Below are positions 19,384 to 29,907 of a stretch of DNA of 64,000 nt, piece by piece. Position numbers and translations under genes: made by a program. Source of the DNA: Cyanobacterium aponinum PCC 10605 (GTDB taxonomy: Bacteria > Cyanobacteriota > Cyanobacteriia > Cyanobacteriales > Cyanobacteriaceae); contig NC_019776.1 in NCBI RefSeq assembly GCF_000317675.1, forward strand, positions 620,001-684,000, in the 5' to 3' direction. Under the pieces are notes generated by a model. It did not search any database, was not told the DNA's origin, and saw nothing but the letters and a program-made list of their open reading frames with translations. Position 1 is the first letter of the stretch; each line of letters opens with the position of its first letter.

Positions 19384-20697
19384 CTATTGTTTAACCATAC
19401 CCTCATAGCGCTGAGAGATGACATAGGTTTGAACTTGTTTCGCAGTGTCGATGGCAACCCCTACCAAAATCAGTAAAGAAGTCGCACCGAAGCCTTGAAA
19501 GGTAGTTACTCCCGTTGCCCGTTCCACAAAAGTAGGTACAGTGGCAACCACCGTTAAGAAAATCGCCCCTAGAAGGGTTAAACGATTTAAAACTCCTTCT
19601 AAATAAGCAACCGTAGCTTTCCCAGGTCGAATACCCGGAATACTTGTTCCCATTTTCTTCAAATTTTGAGCAATATCTTCGGGGTTGGATACCAAAGACG
19701 CATAAAAATAACTGAAAAAGAGAATTAGCACGGAGTAAACCACCACATACCAAATGCTACCGGGGCGTAAAGCTAAAGCAACCTGATTAACAACACCACT
19801 GAAAGCGGTATTTTCTGCAAAACCAGATACAGAAGAAGGTAACACCAACACCGCCGAAGCGAAAATAATTGGCATTACCCCACCCTGATTAAGTCTTAAT
19901 GGTAAATAGCTAGTACGTTCCCGATAAAGTCTTCTGCCTACCTGACGACGGGCAGAAATAATGGGAATGCGACGAGTTCCTTCCTGTACAAAGACAATTC
20001 CCACAATCATCACTAAAAATACTAAGACAAGGATTGTCACTTGTGCGATCGCCTGACGACCTCCAGTTTGAGCGTAGTCAATAGTATTAGCTAAAGTTTG
20101 AGGTAACACCGCCACGATATTGACAAAAATCAATAAGGAAGCTCCATTACCCAGACCTCTCTCGGTAATTACCTCGGAAATCCACATCACAAACATAGAT
20201 CCTGCGGTAATAGCCAATACAGTTTCAACAACAAACCAAGGACTATCATTTAAAGCGTAAGGACGCAACAGACCTACTGTCACCCCAGTACTTTGGATAA
20301 TTGCCCATCCTAAAGCAACATAACGAGTAATTTGGGCGATTTTTCTACGTCCCATTTCACCCTCATTTTTCTGTAAATCTTCTAAAGCAGGTACAGCCGA
20401 AGTCATCAACTGCATAATAATAGAAGCATTGATGTAGGGTAAAATACCTAGAGCGAAGATCCCAATAGTGCTTAAACCTCCCCCAGTGAAGATGTCTAAG
20501 AACCCTAAAAAGGGAAGATTTTGAATTGCCGCCGCAAAAGCATCTCTATCTATACCCGGAACTGGAATATAAATACCAAGTCTCACTAGGATAAGTAAAC
20601 CCAGAGTTATCAGTAAACGACTGCGTAACCCTGCGGCTTGAGCCATCTGCAAAAAAGTTTCTTGGGCGGTTGGAGTTTTTTCTCTACTAACAACCAT
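19384..20697 (-). CDS. secY: Protein translocase subunit SecY
   Basis: Channel-forming subunit of the Sec translocon in the plasma and thylakoid membranes. 437 residues with ten hydrophobic segments; the plug/TM2 region (FTGGGLSTIGIFALGILPYI), the TM6-7 loop RRIPIISARRQVGRR that binds SecA/ribosomes, and GIRPGKATVAYLEGVLNR are clear. Located after rplO at 186 bases, a spacer filled with heptad repeats. Confidence 0.97.
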   Translation of the reverse strand: MVVSREKTPTAQETFLQMAQAAGLRSRLLITLGLLILVRLGIYIPVPGIDRDAFAAAIQNLPFLGFLDIFTGGGLSTIGIFALGILPYINASIIMQLMTSAVPALEDLQKNEGEMGRRKIAQITRYVALGWAIIQSTGVTVGLLRPYALNDSPWFVVETVLAITAGSMFVMWISEVITERGLGNGASLLIFVNIVAVLPQTLANTIDYAQTGGRQAIAQVTILVLVFLVMIVGIVFVQEGTRRIPIISARRQVGRRLYRERTSYLPLRLNQGGVMPIIFASAVLVLPSSVSGFAENTAFSGVVNQVALALRPGSIWYVVVYSVLILFFSYFYASLVSNPEDIAQNLKKMGTSIPGIRPGKATVAYLEGVLNRLTLLGAIFLTVVATVPTFVERATGVTTFQGFGATSLLILVGVAIDTAKQVQTYVISQRYEGMVKQ

Positions 20698-20712
20698 GAC
20701 TTAATTAATACT

Positions 20713-20855
20713 GATAGTGAATAATTAACAATTGATGATGAATAATGAACGATGAACAGGTATTGACTGGGTTAGGAGTTCGGGGTTCAGAGCTAAGTTT
20801 TCGCAACTGCTATATATTCAACTCTACCTCTAATCTGTTCCCTGTTCCCTGTTCT
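20713..20855. repeat. Heptad arrays filling the secY-rplO spacer
   Basis: Seven in-phase units at 20713-20761 (for example AATAATG and AACGATG), GGAGTTC plus GGGGTTC at 20775-20788 and CTGTTCC, CTGTTCC, CTGTTCT at 20835-20855. Three different unit sequences, all with period seven, within one 186-base operon spacer. Confidence 0.7.
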
Positions 20856-20883
20856 CTTCTTGGTACTACTATCTTGACATTAA

Positions 20884-21357
20884 TTAGTCATTATTGCCTG
20901 ATTCAGTTTTAGGGGTAGTAGAGGTGATAGAACCACCTGCTGCCTCAATTTTTGCTTGGGCAGATTTACTCCAAGCGGCTGCTTTAACATTTAAAGCAAC
21001 GTTAAGCTCGCCATTACCTAAGATTTTCAAAGGACCATCATTAGCAGTAACAATACCGTGTTCCATTAAAGACTCTAAAGTTACTTCGGTATTAGGAGCT
21101 AAATTAGCCAACTTCTCCACGTTGATAATGGTGAAATGCTTAGGATTGATGATTTTAAAGTGTTTTAATTTAGGTACACGGCGATAAAGAGGCATTTGAC
21201 CCCCTTCAAACCCCGGTTTAGTACCTGTACCAGAACGAGATTTTTGACCTCTCATCCCAAAACCGCCACTGGCACCTTGTCCAGCAGAAATACCTCTACC
21301 GATACGGCGACGACGTTTTTTAGATTTGGGATTAGGCGCTATTTGATGAAGTTTCAT
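20884..21357 (-). CDS. rplO: Ribosomal protein uL15
   Basis: 50S protein. 157 residues; [20 protein letters not shown], then [20 protein letters not shown] are diagnostic Gly/Arg blocks. Follows rpsE by 28 bases without the rpmD (L30) gene that intervenes in proteobacteria. Confidence 0.97.
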   Translation of the reverse strand: MKLHQIAPNPKSKKRRRRIGRGISAGQGASGGFGMRGQKSRSGTGTKPGFEGGQMPLYRRVPKLKHFKIINPKHFTIINVEKLANLAPNTEVTLESLMEHGIVTANDGPLKILGNGELNVALNVKAAAWSKSAQAKIEAAGGSITSTTPKTESGNND

Positions 21358-21385
21358 AATAATCGCAAAGTATGATTAAGACTGT

Positions 21386-21925
21386 TTAGGAGAAAATTTG
21401 TTCTAAAGGAATATCTCTTTCTTTGGCAACAGAGGAGAAACTACGAATTTGTTGAAGGGCATTAATTGCCGCTCTTGCGTTGTTTAAAGGGTTATTAGAT
21501 CCCTGTTGTTTTGCCAAGATATTTTTAATACCAGCTAACTCTAATACAGTACGAACTGCACCCCCAGCAATTACCCCAGTACCAGGAGCGGCGGGACGCA
21601 TAAATACTTGAGCTCCTCCAGCCATACCAGTACTAACGTGAGTAATGGAGTTAGATTTATTAATGTTAACGTTAACAATATGTTTTTTACCGTCAGAAAC
21701 GGCTTTACGCACAGCGTTGATAACATCTCCTGCTTTACCAACACCTACGCCCACTTGTCCTTTTTCGTTACCGACAACTACGATCGCACGGAAGCTAAGT
21801 TTTTTACCCCCTTTCACAACCTTACTAACTCGGCGAATTTGTACTACTCTTTCTTGCCAAGAGTTGTCTTTTTTTTCCTTATTACGTTTTCTTTGTTTGC
21901 CTTTGCGTTCTTGTTCTTTTGCCAT
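21386..21925 (-). CDS. rpsE: Ribosomal protein uS5
   Basis: 30S protein important for decoding fidelity. 179 residues with a charged N-terminus, the dsRBD-like block [38 protein letters not shown] and the C-terminal ribosomal S5 fold. Eleven bases after rplR. Confidence 0.97.
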   Translation of the reverse strand: MAKEQERKGKQRKRNKEKKDNSWQERVVQIRRVSKVVKGGKKLSFRAIVVVGNEKGQVGVGVGKAGDVINAVRKAVSDGKKHIVNVNINKSNSITHVSTGMAGGAQVFMRPAAPGTGVIAGGAVRTVLELAGIKNILAKQQGSNNPLNNARAAINALQQIRSFSSVAKERDIPLEQIFS

Positions 21926-21936
21926 AATAAATACCT

Positions 21937-22305
21937 TTAGAAGTTAAGACCTGATTCACGAGCGGCATCAGCAAGGGCTTTTACTCGTCCGTGATAAAGA
22001 TTACCACCGCGATCGAATACCACTTTATCAATGCCTTTAGATAAAGCTCTTTGAGCGATTAATTTACCAACTTCTGCTGACGCATCACAATTAGAAGTGG
22101 AAGCATCTTTTAATTTTTCTCTTAACTCTTTATCAAGGGTAGAAGCCGCAACTAAGGTATGTTGAGCCACATCGTCAATGATTTGAGCGTAGATGTGAAA
22201 GTTAGAGCGGAAAACTGCTAACCGAGGACGCTCAGGGGTACCTTGAACTTTTTTCCGGATGCGTAAATGACGACGCTTAACGAGATTTTTACGATTAATG
22301 GTCAT
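21937..22305 (-). CDS. rplR: Ribosomal protein uL18
   Basis: Binds 5S rRNA with L5. 122 residues; [18 protein letters not shown] and [20 protein letters not shown] are typical. Two bases after rplF. Confidence 0.97.
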   Translation of the reverse strand: MTINRKNLVKRRHLRIRKKVQGTPERPRLAVFRSNFHIYAQIIDDVAQHTLVAASTLDKELREKLKDASTSNCDASAEVGKLIAQRALSKGIDKVVFDRGGNLYHGRVKALADAARESGLNF

Positions 22306-22307
22306 GG

Positions 22308-22847
22308 TTATTTCTTACCTGCTTTACCTACTTTACGTCTTACATATTCACCAGAGTAGCGAATACCTTTGCCTTTATATACTTCAGGGGGACGAACGGC
22401 ACGAATTTTAGCGGCAACATTTCCCACTAATTCTTTATCAATACCAGAAACAACAACTTCAGTATTGTTATTGACGGCAACGGAGATACCCTGAGGCATT
22501 TCCATTTCTACTGGCTTAGAATAACCCACGTTAAGAGTAAGTTTTGACCCTTGAGCTTGAGCCCGATAACCAACCCCTTGAATTTCTAGTTTTTTCTCGA
22601 ATCCTTGGCTAACGCCTTGGATCATGTTATCCACCAAAGTACGACATAATCCATGTCTTTCTCTGGCTTTACGGGAATCGTTATCCCGAACTACTTTGAT
22701 TTCTTGTCCCTCTTGAGTGAGAGTTACCAAAGCTGGTAAGGTTCTTGATAAATCACCTTTAGGTCCTTTGACTTGAACTAATTGCCCGTCAATAGTCACC
22801 TCTACTTTGGCTGGTATCGTGATAGGACGTTTTCCAATACGAGACAT
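22308..22847 (-). CDS. rplF: Ribosomal protein uL6
   Basis: 50S protein near the factor-binding site. 179 residues, duplicated fold; [19 protein letters not shown] at the start and [20 protein letters not shown] near the end. Follows rpsH by 45 bases, a spacer with TTGATAA heptads. Confidence 0.97.
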   Translation of the reverse strand: MSRIGKRPITIPAKVEVTIDGQLVQVKGPKGDLSRTLPALVTLTQEGQEIKVVRDNDSRKARERHGLCRTLVDNMIQGVSQGFEKKLEIQGVGYRAQAQGSKLTLNVGYSKPVEMEMPQGISVAVNNNTEVVVSGIDKELVGNVAAKIRAVRPPEVYKGKGIRYSGEYVRRKVGKAGKK

Positions 22848-22850
22848 GAT

Positions 22851-22871
22851 TTGTTAATTGATAATTGATAA
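22851..22871. repeat. TTGATAA heptads between rplF and rpsH
   Basis: TTGTTAA followed by two exact TTGATAA units, again in a seven-base rhythm inside the superoperon. Confidence 0.5.
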
Positions 22872-22892
22872 TGGACAGTTAATATTCGACTC

Positions 22893-23294
22893 TTACCAAA
22901 CGTAGCAAAGGATTTCACCGCCAATGCCTTGTTTTCTTGCCTCTCGATCGGTCATGATACCGCTAGAGGTGGAAATAATGGCTACGCCAATACCGCCTAA
23001 GACTCTGGGTAAGTCTTTTTTCTTGCTGTAAACCCTTAAACCGGGGGTGCTTACTCGGCGAATGTTATGAATTACGGGTTGACGGTTTCTTCCTTTATAT
23101 TTTAAGGAAACAACGATATTCTTCTTGACTCCTTCGCCTACTTCTTCATAACCACCAATGAATCCTTCTTCTTTGAGTACATCGGCGATATTACGGGTCA
23201 TTCTCGTACTAGGAATAGCAACGGTGGAATGACGTACCGCACAAGCGTTACGAATACGAGTCAGCATATCTGAAATAGTGTCGTGTGCTGGCAT
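22893..23294 (-). CDS. rpsH: Ribosomal protein uS8
   Basis: 30S protein binding helix 21 of 16S rRNA. 133 residues; [20 protein letters not shown] and [20 protein letters not shown] are the family blocks. Directly follows rplE; rpsN, which lies between them in many bacteria, is absent, as in other cyanobacteria. Confidence 0.97.
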   Translation of the reverse strand: MPAHDTISDMLTRIRNACAVRHSTVAIPSTRMTRNIADVLKEEGFIGGYEEVGEGVKKNIVVSLKYKGRNRQPVIHNIRRVSTPGLRVYSKKKDLPRVLGGIGVAIISTSSGIMTDREARKQGIGGEILCYVW

Positions 23295-23321
23295 TCTTTT
23301 TTTCTTCCTCTTGTACTTCCA

Positions 23322-23864
23322 TTATTTATCACGAAAGGGCATACCCATTTCTTTGAGTAATGCGCGTCCTTCCTCATCGGTGTTAGCGGTGGTAATGATG
23401 GAAATATCAAAACCACGAATTTGATCAATGGAATCATACTCAATCTCAGGAAAGATGAGTTGTTCCTTAACACCTAAGCTATAGTTGCCTCTACCGTCAA
23501 AACTTTTGGGACTAATGCCTCGAAAGTCACGGATTCGGGGGAGGGAAAGGTTGATTAAACGCTCTAAGAAAGCGTACATTTTATCGCTTCTGAGTGTCAC
23601 CATTGCCCCTACAGGCATTCCTTGACGAATTTTGAAACCAGCGATCGCCTTTTTAGCACGGGTAACAACGGGTTTTTGTCCGGTAATCACAGCTAGTTCA
23701 CTCAGAGACGACTCCAGTGCTTTAGCATTCTGTGATGCTTCCCCTAAACCTCGGTTAATAACAACTTTAGTTACTTTAGGTACTTGGTGAATGTTGGTGT
23801 ACCCAAACTGTTCTTTTAATTTTGGAACAATTGTCTCTTGATAGTAAGTTTTTAATTTGGACAT
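23322..23864 (-). CDS. rplE: Ribosomal protein uL5
   Basis: 5S-rRNA-binding 50S protein contacting P-site tRNA. 180 residues from the ATG at 23864 ([16 protein letters not shown]); the frame is open to 23915 but the extra 17 residues have no counterpart in the family. [18 protein letters not shown] and [17 protein letters not shown] are diagnostic. Confidence 0.96.
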   Translation of the reverse strand: MSKLKTYYQETIVPKLKEQFGYTNIHQVPKVTKVVINRGLGEASQNAKALESSLSELAVITGQKPVVTRAKKAIAGFKIRQGMPVGAMVTLRSDKMYAFLERLINLSLPRIRDFRGISPKSFDGRGNYSLGVKEQLIFPEIEYDSIDQIRGFDISIITTANTDEEGRALLKEMGMPFRDK

Positions 23865-23929
23865 TACGGTATTAATTGATATTGATAGATAAACCGTTAA
23901 AGAGCTTATTGACAAAAATTAACTGACAA

Positions 23930-24286
23930 TTAGTCGATAATTTCGCCTGTTTTTTTCAGTTTTCTTACTTTTTTGCCTTCTTCTGTGATCACATAGTTAA
24001 TGCGACTAGCTACTTTTTCCTTTTCAGAATAAAGCATCACTTTAGAACTATGAATAGGAGCTTCGTAGGTAACTATTTGCCCAGATTCTCCTTCTTGACG
24101 AGGTTTTTGGTGTTTAGTTCTAATATTTACTCCTTTAACAATAACAGTACTGTCACTAGGAATAGCTTGAAGAATTTCACCCACTTTACCCTTGTCTTTA
24201 CCAGAGATTACTTGCACGGTGTCACCTTTTTTGACGTGCATTTTATAACGGGCGGGTTTTTGTTTGCTTGTTTTTAATGATCTCAT
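23930..24286 (-). CDS. rplX: Ribosomal protein uL24
   Basis: Assembly-initiating 50S protein with a KOW motif: [20 protein letters not shown] near the N-terminus and [18 protein letters not shown]. 118 residues. Three bases after rplN. Confidence 0.97.
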   Translation of the reverse strand: MRSLKTSKQKPARYKMHVKKGDTVQVISGKDKGKVGEILQAIPSDSTVIVKGVNIRTKHQKPRQEGESGQIVTYEAPIHSSKVMLYSEKEKVASRINYVITEEGKKVRKLKKTGEIID

Positions 24287-24289
24287 GGA

Positions 24290-24658
24290 TTAAATTACCT
24301 CCGGTGCCAGAGAAATAATTTTGGTGAAGTTTTTGTCACGTAACTCACGAGCTACAGGACCGAACACACGAGTTCCTCTGGGGTTGTTGTCTTTGTTAAT
24401 AATCACGGCGGCATTGTCATCAAAACGAATGCTCATACCGCTCTCACGGCGTAAAGAATGTTTAGTTCTTACAATAACCGCACGGACAATATCGGATTTT
24501 TTTACAGCCATGTTAGGGATGGCGTCTTTCACTACGGCGATAATAACATCTCCAATGCCTCCGTAGGTACAGTTACCAGTGGATAAAACCCTTAAGCACA
24601 TAATCTTACGAGCACCACTGTTATCAGCTACATTGAGATAACTTTGTTGTTGAATCAT
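24290..24658 (-). CDS. rplN: Ribosomal protein uL14
   Basis: 50S interface protein. 122 residues, full length; [19 protein letters not shown] and [20 protein letters not shown] identify it. Confidence 0.97.
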   Translation of the reverse strand: MIQQQSYLNVADNSGARKIMCLRVLSTGNCTYGGIGDVIIAVVKDAIPNMAVKKSDIVRAVIVRTKHSLRRESGMSIRFDDNAAVIINKDNNPRGTRVFGPVARELRDKNFTKIISLAPEVI

Positions 24659-24745
24659 GGTCGTTTACTAATGGTTTAAATGAGAGGGTGAAAATGATTA
24701 TTTGTCCTATTTTTCAACCTAAGAAGGCTGAACTGGTTTCAACCC

Positions 24746-24994
24746 CTATAGAGCTTTACGACTAATTATTTCAGCGATTTCCCAACGTTTGGTTTTGCTG
24801 AGAGGACGAGTTTCTCTGATTCTCACGCGATCGCCTTCTAAACATTGGTTCTGCTCGTCGTGAGCTTTGTATTTTTTCGTTTTAACGACAATTTTGCGGT
24901 ATTTGGGGTGAGGGGAACGGTTTTCAACAGCAACTACTGCGGTTTTATCCATTTTGTTGCTGACAACTACCCCCACTCTTTCTTTTACTGCCAT
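24746..24994 (-). CDS. rpsQ: Ribosomal protein uS17
   Basis: Primary 16S-binding protein with an OB fold. 82 residues; [19 protein letters not shown] and the [18 protein letters not shown] signature. Twelve bases after rpmC; a HIP1 site lies within the gene. Confidence 0.97.
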   Translation of the reverse strand: MAVKERVGVVVSNKMDKTAVVAVENRSPHPKYRKIVVKTKKYKAHDEQNQCLEGDRVRIRETRPLSKTKRWEIAEIISRKAL

Positions 24995-25006
24995 TAATTT
25001 TTACTC

Positions 25007-25240
25007 CTATGCGCCGATGTTGCTAGTGGTTTTTCTGACAATTCCTTTTTGACGTTCAGTCTGGATGGTGAGCAATTGAGCAACCCAGCGTCTGGTGTGC
25101 TTGAACTCATGGGGTTTTTCTAAACGTCCAGTGGTTTGAGCAAGTCTTAGTTGAAAAAGTTTTTGTTTTGCAGAAGTAATTTCTGCAGTTAACTCCTCAT
25201 CGCTTAAGTTTCTTGCTTCGGCAATGCTTCTATAAGCCAT
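25007..25240 (-). CDS. rpmC: Ribosomal protein uL29
   Basis: Helical hairpin at the exit tunnel, part of the docking site for trigger factor and SRP. 77 residues; NLSDEELTAEITSAKQKLFQ, then LRLAQTTGRLEKPHEFKHTR. Three bases after rplP. Confidence 0.96.
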   Translation of the reverse strand: MAYRSIAEARNLSDEELTAEITSAKQKLFQLRLAQTTGRLEKPHEFKHTRRWVAQLLTIQTERQKGIVRKTTSNIGA

Positions 25241-25243
25241 AAT

Positions 25244-25660
25244 TTAGTATTCCTCCGCTCTGGTAACAAATTTGGTCTTAATGGGTAATTTTTGAGCCGC
25301 TAAACGCATAGCTTCTCTGGCGGTTGCTTCGGGAATACCAGCAATTTCAAACATGATGCGACCGGGTTTGACTACGGCGACCCAAAATTCGGGATTACCT
25401 TTACCAGAACCCATACGGGTTTCAGCAGGACGCATAGTAACGGGTTTATCAGGAAAGACACGAATCCAAAGTTTACCGCCTCTGCGAACATAACGGGTAA
25501 TAGCCCGTCTTGCGGCTTCAATTTGGCGGGATGTAATCCAACAAGGTTCGATCGCCTGAAGTGCAAAATCACCGAAATTAATGGAATTACCACGGTAGGC
25601 ATTCCCTTTCATTCTGCCCCGATGTTGTTTTCGGAATTTAGTTCTTCTTGGACTTAACAT
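25244..25660 (-). CDS. rplP: Ribosomal protein uL16
   Basis: Central 50S protein needed for A-site tRNA placement. 138 residues; [19 protein letters not shown] and [20 protein letters not shown] are the signatures. Separated from rpsC by 116 bases, an unusually long gap for this pair and largely heptad repeat. Confidence 0.97.
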   Translation of the reverse strand: MLSPRRTKFRKQHRGRMKGNAYRGNSINFGDFALQAIEPCWITSRQIEAARRAITRYVRRGGKLWIRVFPDKPVTMRPAETRMGSGKGNPEFWVAVVKPGRIMFEIAGIPEATAREAMRLAAQKLPIKTKFVTRAEEY

Positions 25661-25681
25661 GATTTCTAGTTAATGATTGTA

Positions 25682-25772
25682 TTAGGTATTAGGTTTTAGA
25701 CTTTAGGTATTAGGTTTTAGGCTTTAGAGTTTCTTCTATTACCTTTGCCTCTTGCCTTTTGCCTTTTGCCTG
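25682..25772. repeat. Thirteen in-phase heptads between rplP and rpsC
   Basis: Ninety-one bases divide exactly into thirteen seven-base units. The rpsC-distal end has units of TTAGGTA/TTAGGTT type (including a perfect 21-base higher-order duplication with one mismatch, 25682-25702 and 25703-25723) and the other end has TTGCCTT/TTGCCTC units, without a change of phase. Lies wholly in the transcribed operon spacer. Confidence 0.85.
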
Positions 25773-25776
25773 TTAA

Positions 25777-26499
25777 CTATTCAGAGCGATCCTCAAATTT
25801 CTGACGACGGGGTTTTTTCCGTGAGGGTTTGTTGCGATTAGCAGTGAGATTCAAGTTTTCTTCACCAGGGATGATTTCACCTTTAAAAATCCAAACTTTT
25901 ACCCCTAAAATACCGTAGATAGTACTAGCGGTTTTGTAAGAATAGTCAATGTCAGCTCTTAGGGTATGAAGAGGAACACGACCCTCTCTAATCCACTCAG
26001 TACGGGCAATTTCAGCACCGTTGAGACGACCACTCACTTGAATTTTGATCCCTAACACCTCTGCTTTTTGGGCTCTTTGAATGGCTTGTCTGACCACACG
26101 ACGGAAAGAAACACGTCTTTCTAATTGTGAAGTTAAAAACTCTGCCATTAAAGCGGCACTAGCATCAACGTTAGTTACTTCAATTACATTAACTCTGAAC
26201 TGACGCTGATTCTTGAGGAGAGCTTGTAAGTCAGTACGTATTTTTTCAATACCCTGACCACCTTTTCCCACAACTACCCCCGGACGAGCGGTATGGATAG
26301 AAAGGTCTATTTGATCTGCTTTACGCTCAATTTTGACATCAGCAATACTAGCATTAGCTAGATTTTTGTCAATGTACTGACGAATTTTGTGATCTTCTTG
26401 AAGAAGTTTCGGGTAATTTCTTTTATCGGCATACCAGCAAGAAGAGTGTTCTTTGGTAATACCGAGTCGAAAACCAATTGGATGTACTTTTTGTCCCAT
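25777..26499 (-). CDS. rpsC: Ribosomal protein uS3
   Basis: 30S head protein at the mRNA entry channel. 240 residues: [20 protein letters not shown], a KH domain around [17 protein letters not shown], and the C-terminal domain with [16 protein letters not shown] basic, Arg-rich tail closes it. The downstream spacer toward rplP is a heptad array reaching to the stop codon. Confidence 0.97.
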   Translation of the reverse strand: MGQKVHPIGFRLGITKEHSSCWYADKRNYPKLLQEDHKIRQYIDKNLANASIADVKIERKADQIDLSIHTARPGVVVGKGGQGIEKIRTDLQALLKNQRQFRVNVIEVTNVDASAALMAEFLTSQLERRVSFRRVVRQAIQRAQKAEVLGIKIQVSGRLNGAEIARTEWIREGRVPLHTLRADIDYSYKTASTIYGILGVKVWIFKGEIIPGEENLNLTANRNKPSRKKPRRQKFEDRSE

Positions 26500-26528
26500 G
26501 TTATCTTTATTGAATAAGTGCGGGTTGA

Positions 26529-26903
26529 CTATGCCATTGGAGCTACTGCCACAGTAATATGACAGGTGCGCTTACGGATTTGATAAGCACGACCCTGCGC
26601 TCTAGGACGGTAGCGCTTTAAGGTAGGTCCACCGTCAGCAAAGGCTTGAGAAATGACTAGGTCATTGGGATCTAAGCCTTGATTATGTTCTGCATTAGCT
26701 ACAGCAGAGCGAAGGACTTTAACAATTGGCTCACAAGCACGGTAGGGCATAAATTCGAGGAGGATTAAGGCTTCTCGATAGCTACGCCCACGAATTTGAT
26801 TCAATACCCGTCTCACCTTGAAAGGTGACATTCTGATATAACGGGCGATCGCTTTTACTTCTTGGGAGGTATCTACCTCAATATTTGTCTTAGATTTAGC
26901 CAT
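26529..26903 (-). CDS. rplV: Ribosomal protein uL22
   Basis: Lines the nascent-peptide tunnel with an extended hairpin. 124 residues; [20 protein letters not shown] and [20 protein letters not shown] are clear. 29 bases after it comes rpsC. Confidence 0.97.
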   Translation of the reverse strand: MAKSKTNIEVDTSQEVKAIARYIRMSPFKVRRVLNQIRGRSYREALILLEFMPYRACEPIVKVLRSAVANAEHNQGLDPNDLVISQAFADGGPTLKRYRPRAQGRAYQIRKRTCHITVAVAPMA

Positions 26904-26905
26904 AG

Positions 26906-26933
26906 TTATTAATTGATGGTTGATAGTTAATAG
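26906..26933. repeat. TTGATRG heptads between rplV and rpsS
   Basis: Four seven-base units (TTATTAA, TTGATGG, TTGATAG, TTAATAG) in one phase immediately upstream of the rplV start. Confidence 0.5.
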
Positions 26934-26987
26934 ATGACCTGATTGTTATTTCAGTCAACTATGTCCCTAGTCAGTTAACCAAAACTC

Positions 26988-27266
26988 TTAACGTTTCGCT
27001 TTCTTGTCACTTTTTGCGTGACCACGAAATGTACGAGTAGGTGCAAATTCCCCTAACTTGTGTCCTACCATTTGATCAGTGATAAAGATAGGAACGTGTT
27101 GACGGCCATTATGAACAGCAATAGTGTGACCAATCATTTGGGGAATAATAGTAGAGGCTCTTGACCAAGTTTTAACTACTTGCTTATCTCCTTTACTGTT
27201 CAATTTTTCAATTTTGGAGAGTAAGCTGTCGGCAACAAAAGGCCCTTTTTTCAGTGAACGACTCAT
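26988..27266 (-). CDS. rpsS: Ribosomal protein uS19
   Basis: 30S head protein contacting the A site region. 92 residues; [36 protein letters not shown]. Between rplB and rplV in the standard S10-type order. Confidence 0.97.
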   Translation of the reverse strand: MSRSLKKGPFVADSLLSKIEKLNSKGDKQVVKTWSRASTIIPQMIGHTIAVHNGRQHVPIFITDQMVGHKLGEFAPTRTFRGHAKSDKKAKR

Positions 27267-27308
27267 GAATTTTTTTCCCTATTTTGCGGTTAAGCTCTCA
27301 GACTTAAT

Positions 27309-28151
27309 TTACTTGCCTTTACCAGCATTACGACGGCGAACAATGTATTTATTGCTGAGTTTTTTCTTCTTACGGGTTTTCTTACCTAATGCAGGTTGTC
27401 CCCAAGGAGAAACGGGACCAGAACGACCAATAGGCGCACGTCCTTCTCCACCACCGTGAGGGTGATCGCAAGGGTTCATTGCGCTTCCTCGGACATGAGG
27501 TCTGATACCTAAATGACGACTCTTACCCGCTTTACCCAATTTGAGGTTTCTGGCTTCGATGTTACCGACTCTACCAATGGTGGCATAACATTCTTTACGC
27601 ACCATACGTACTTCTTTAGAAGGAAGTCTGAGAGTAACATAGTCCCCATCTTTTGCCATTAATTGAGCAAAACCACCAGCCGCACGGACGATTTGACCAC
27701 CTTTACCTCTGGTGAGTTCAATGTTGTGAACTTCTGTACCGAGGGGAATTTTTTCAAGGGGTAAAGCGTTTCCAATTTCATAAGGTGCAGTTTCACTGGC
27801 GATGATAGTTGCACCAACTTGGATTCCTGCGGGGGCGAGGATATATCTTTTTTCACCGTCTTCATACTGCACTAAGGCAATACGAGCGTTACGGTTAGGA
27901 TCGTATTCGATGGCTAAGACTTCAGCTTTGATGTCTCGCTTATCTCTTTTAAAGTCGATAATACGATAGAGTTTTTTATGACCACCGCCACGATGACGAG
28001 AGGTAATTACTCCTCGGTTGTTACGACCTTTTTTACGATGAATATATTTAGTTAGTGATTTTTCCGGAGTACTTTTGGTAATTTCCGAAAAGTCGGAAGA
28101 TACCGCTTGTCTTCTACCCGGTGTATATGGTCTATATGTACGAACACCCAT
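27309..28151 (-). CDS. rplB: Ribosomal protein uL2
   Basis: Largest 50S core protein, near the peptidyl transferase centre. 280 residues; [35 protein letters not shown] and the [15 protein letters not shown] block with the conserved His. Full length. Confidence 0.98.
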   Translation of the reverse strand: MGVRTYRPYTPGRRQAVSSDFSEITKSTPEKSLTKYIHRKKGRNNRGVITSRHRGGGHKKLYRIIDFKRDKRDIKAEVLAIEYDPNRNARIALVQYEDGEKRYILAPAGIQVGATIIASETAPYEIGNALPLEKIPLGTEVHNIELTRGKGGQIVRAAGGFAQLMAKDGDYVTLRLPSKEVRMVRKECYATIGRVGNIEARNLKLGKAGKSRHLGIRPHVRGSAMNPCDHPHGGGEGRAPIGRSGPVSPWGQPALGKKTRKKKKLSNKYIVRRRNAGKGK

Positions 28152-28216
28152 AGTTCCATTAATTAATTATATTGGCGATGAGCAAATCCCTTTTCTTGAC
28201 TAATTCCAGAGGGGAA

Positions 28217-28555
28217 TTATAAATCAGGGAAAAATGTGCTTTGCAGAGAATCACCTTCTGCTAACGTAACGATCGCTTTTTTGTACTGGGGTTTGTAGCC
28301 AACATTTTGACCAACACGACGTTGTTTACGGGGTTGATTCATGGTGTTAACTTTGACCACCTTTACATCAAATAAGCTCTCGATAGCAGCTCTGATTTCT
28401 GGTTTGGTTGATGTTTTAACTACTTCAAAAACATACTTATTATCTTCCATCATATAGGTGGCTTTTTCAGTCACAATGGGACGGATGACAATATCAGCAA
28501 GTTCAGCAGTAGTTTTTCTGACTTTGGTTGTTTTTCCGTATCTGCTATTCGCCAC
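28217..28555 (-). CDS. rplW: Ribosomal protein uL23
   Basis: Exit-tunnel protein, docking site for trigger factor and SRP. 112 residues; [20 protein letters not shown], then [14 protein letters not shown]. The only usable upstream start is the GTG at 28555, which overlaps the rplD stop by 11 bases, implying coupled translation. Confidence 0.95.
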   Translation of the reverse strand: MANSRYGKTTKVRKTTAELADIVIRPIVTEKATYMMEDNKYVFEVVKTSTKPEIRAAIESLFDVKVVKVNTMNQPRKQRRVGQNVGYKPQYKKAIVTLAEGDSLQSTFFPDL

Positions 28556-29180
28556 AGTAAACCTCCTGTATTTTGGTTATTGCCTCAGAGGTAGCTACAA
28601 TTTTGTCAGCGTACAAAATATCATAAACATTCAAACAATCGTGTTTAATCATTTTGACGGTGGGCAAATTACGAGCTGATAAGTAGAGATTTTCGGGGAT
28701 AGAATCATTTACAACGATCAAAACTTTTGCATCCTCTTCCACACCCCAACGAGTGAGGGCAGATACTACTTCTTTGGTTTTCGGGGTTGCAATTTGATCG
28801 AAGTTTTCCACCACGATTAAATCTTCCACACGATCCATAAAAGCGGTTCTGATGGCTAATTTTCTTTCCTTGCGGTTCATTTTCATGTCGAAATCTCTGG
28901 GTTTAGGTCCAAAGATGACACCACCACCACGCCAAAGGGGCGATCGGATCGAACCAGCTCTTGCTCTACCAGTTCCTTTTTGCCTCCAGGGTTTACGCCC
29001 ACCCCCTCTAACTTCTGCTCTAGTTTTAGAGGAAACAGTACCCTGACGCTGATTATGTAGTTGACGAACTAAGGCACGATGAACAATATGTTCGGCGTTT
29101 TCTGCTTTAGCGACTTTCATCTCTAAAGTAGTTTCACCTACTTGCTCTCCTTGCCAATTTTTGACTACACAATTAACCAT
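28545..29180 (-). CDS. rplD: Ribosomal protein uL4
   Basis: 50S protein with an extended loop into the exit tunnel; in enterobacteria it also represses its own operon. 211 residues; the loop [20 protein letters not shown] and [18 protein letters not shown] are diagnostic. Precedes rplW and follows rplC. Confidence 0.97.
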   Translation of the reverse strand: MVNCVVKNWQGEQVGETTLEMKVAKAENAEHIVHRALVRQLHNQRQGTVSSKTRAEVRGGGRKPWRQKGTGRARAGSIRSPLWRGGGVIFGPKPRDFDMKMNRKERKLAIRTAFMDRVEDLIVVENFDQIATPKTKEVVSALTRWGVEEDAKVLIVVNDSIPENLYLSARNLPTVKMIKHDCLNVYDILYADKIVATSEAITKIQEVYCGE

Positions 29181-29226
29181 AATATTTTAATTAAGTGTTA
29201 TATTCTACGCCGATTTAGTTAGTTTA

Positions 29227-29907
29227 CTATTGACCCACAATGGTTGCAGGAGTTACGCTAACTAAGTTTCCGGGTTTACCGGGGATTGATCCTTTAACTA
29301 AGATTAAATTGCGTTCAGAATCAATTTTGACTACAGTTAATTTACGGACTTTAATTTGAGTGTTACCATAACGTCCCGCCATTCTTTTACCAGGGTAAGT
29401 ACGTCCGGGGGTTGTACCCGCACCAGTTGAACCGGGTAAACGATGGTTTTTAGAACCGTGAGTCATATTACCTCTTTTGAAGTTATGACGCTTTTGATAA
29501 CCAGCAAAACCTCTACCGATGGTTTTACCACCTACATCAACTAACTGCCCTTCAGAGAATAAATCAGCACCGATGGTTTGTCCTAGTTCATAACCAGAAA
29601 CATCATCGAGACGATATTCTTTCAAATGACGTAATGCAGGAAGTCCTTTTGTCGCTAAGTGACCAGCTTCAGGACTGGTGAGATATTTATTAATTTCTCT
29701 AGGTTCTTTTGTGTTTAAGGTACGTTTACGATCTGGTAACTCGTCGTATCCTATCTGTAAAGCGGTATAACCGTCTTTTTCTGGTGTTTTAATTTGAGTT
29801 ACTCGACATGGACCTGCTTGAATAACTGTTACAGGGATTGCGTTTCCTGTTTCAGGGTCAAAAACAGTGGTCATGCCTAGCTTTGTACCGAGTACGCCTA
29901 AGCTCAC
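29227..29907 (-). CDS. rplC: Ribosomal protein uL3
   Basis: 50S assembly initiator. 226 residues; [20 protein letters not shown] at the start and [20 protein letters not shown] near the middle. Start is GTG at 29907, matching the family N-terminus. First gene of the superoperon here: rpsJ (S10), its usual leader in other bacteria, is not upstream, as in other cyanobacteria, so the operon promoter should lie in 29908-30398. Confidence 0.97.
   Translation of the reverse strand: MSLGVLGTKLGMTTVFDPETGNAIPVTVIQAGPCRVTQIKTPEKDGYTALQIGYDELPDRKRTLNTKEPREINKYLTSPEAGHLATKGLPALRHLKEYRLDDVSGYELGQTIGADLFSEGQLVDVGGKTIGRGFAGYQKRHNFKRGNMTHGSKNHRLPGSTGAGTTPGRTYPGKRMAGRYGNTQIKVRKLTVVKIDSERNLILVKGSIPGKPGNLVSVTPATIVGQ

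Noticed and set aside
23865-23915. N-terminal extension of uL5
   Set aside because: Open frame only; the 17 residues are unlike any L5 start and derive from spacer DNA.
25682-25772. CRISPR array
   Set aside because: Period of seven bases with no spacers; far too short for CRISPR repeats and no cas genes nearby.
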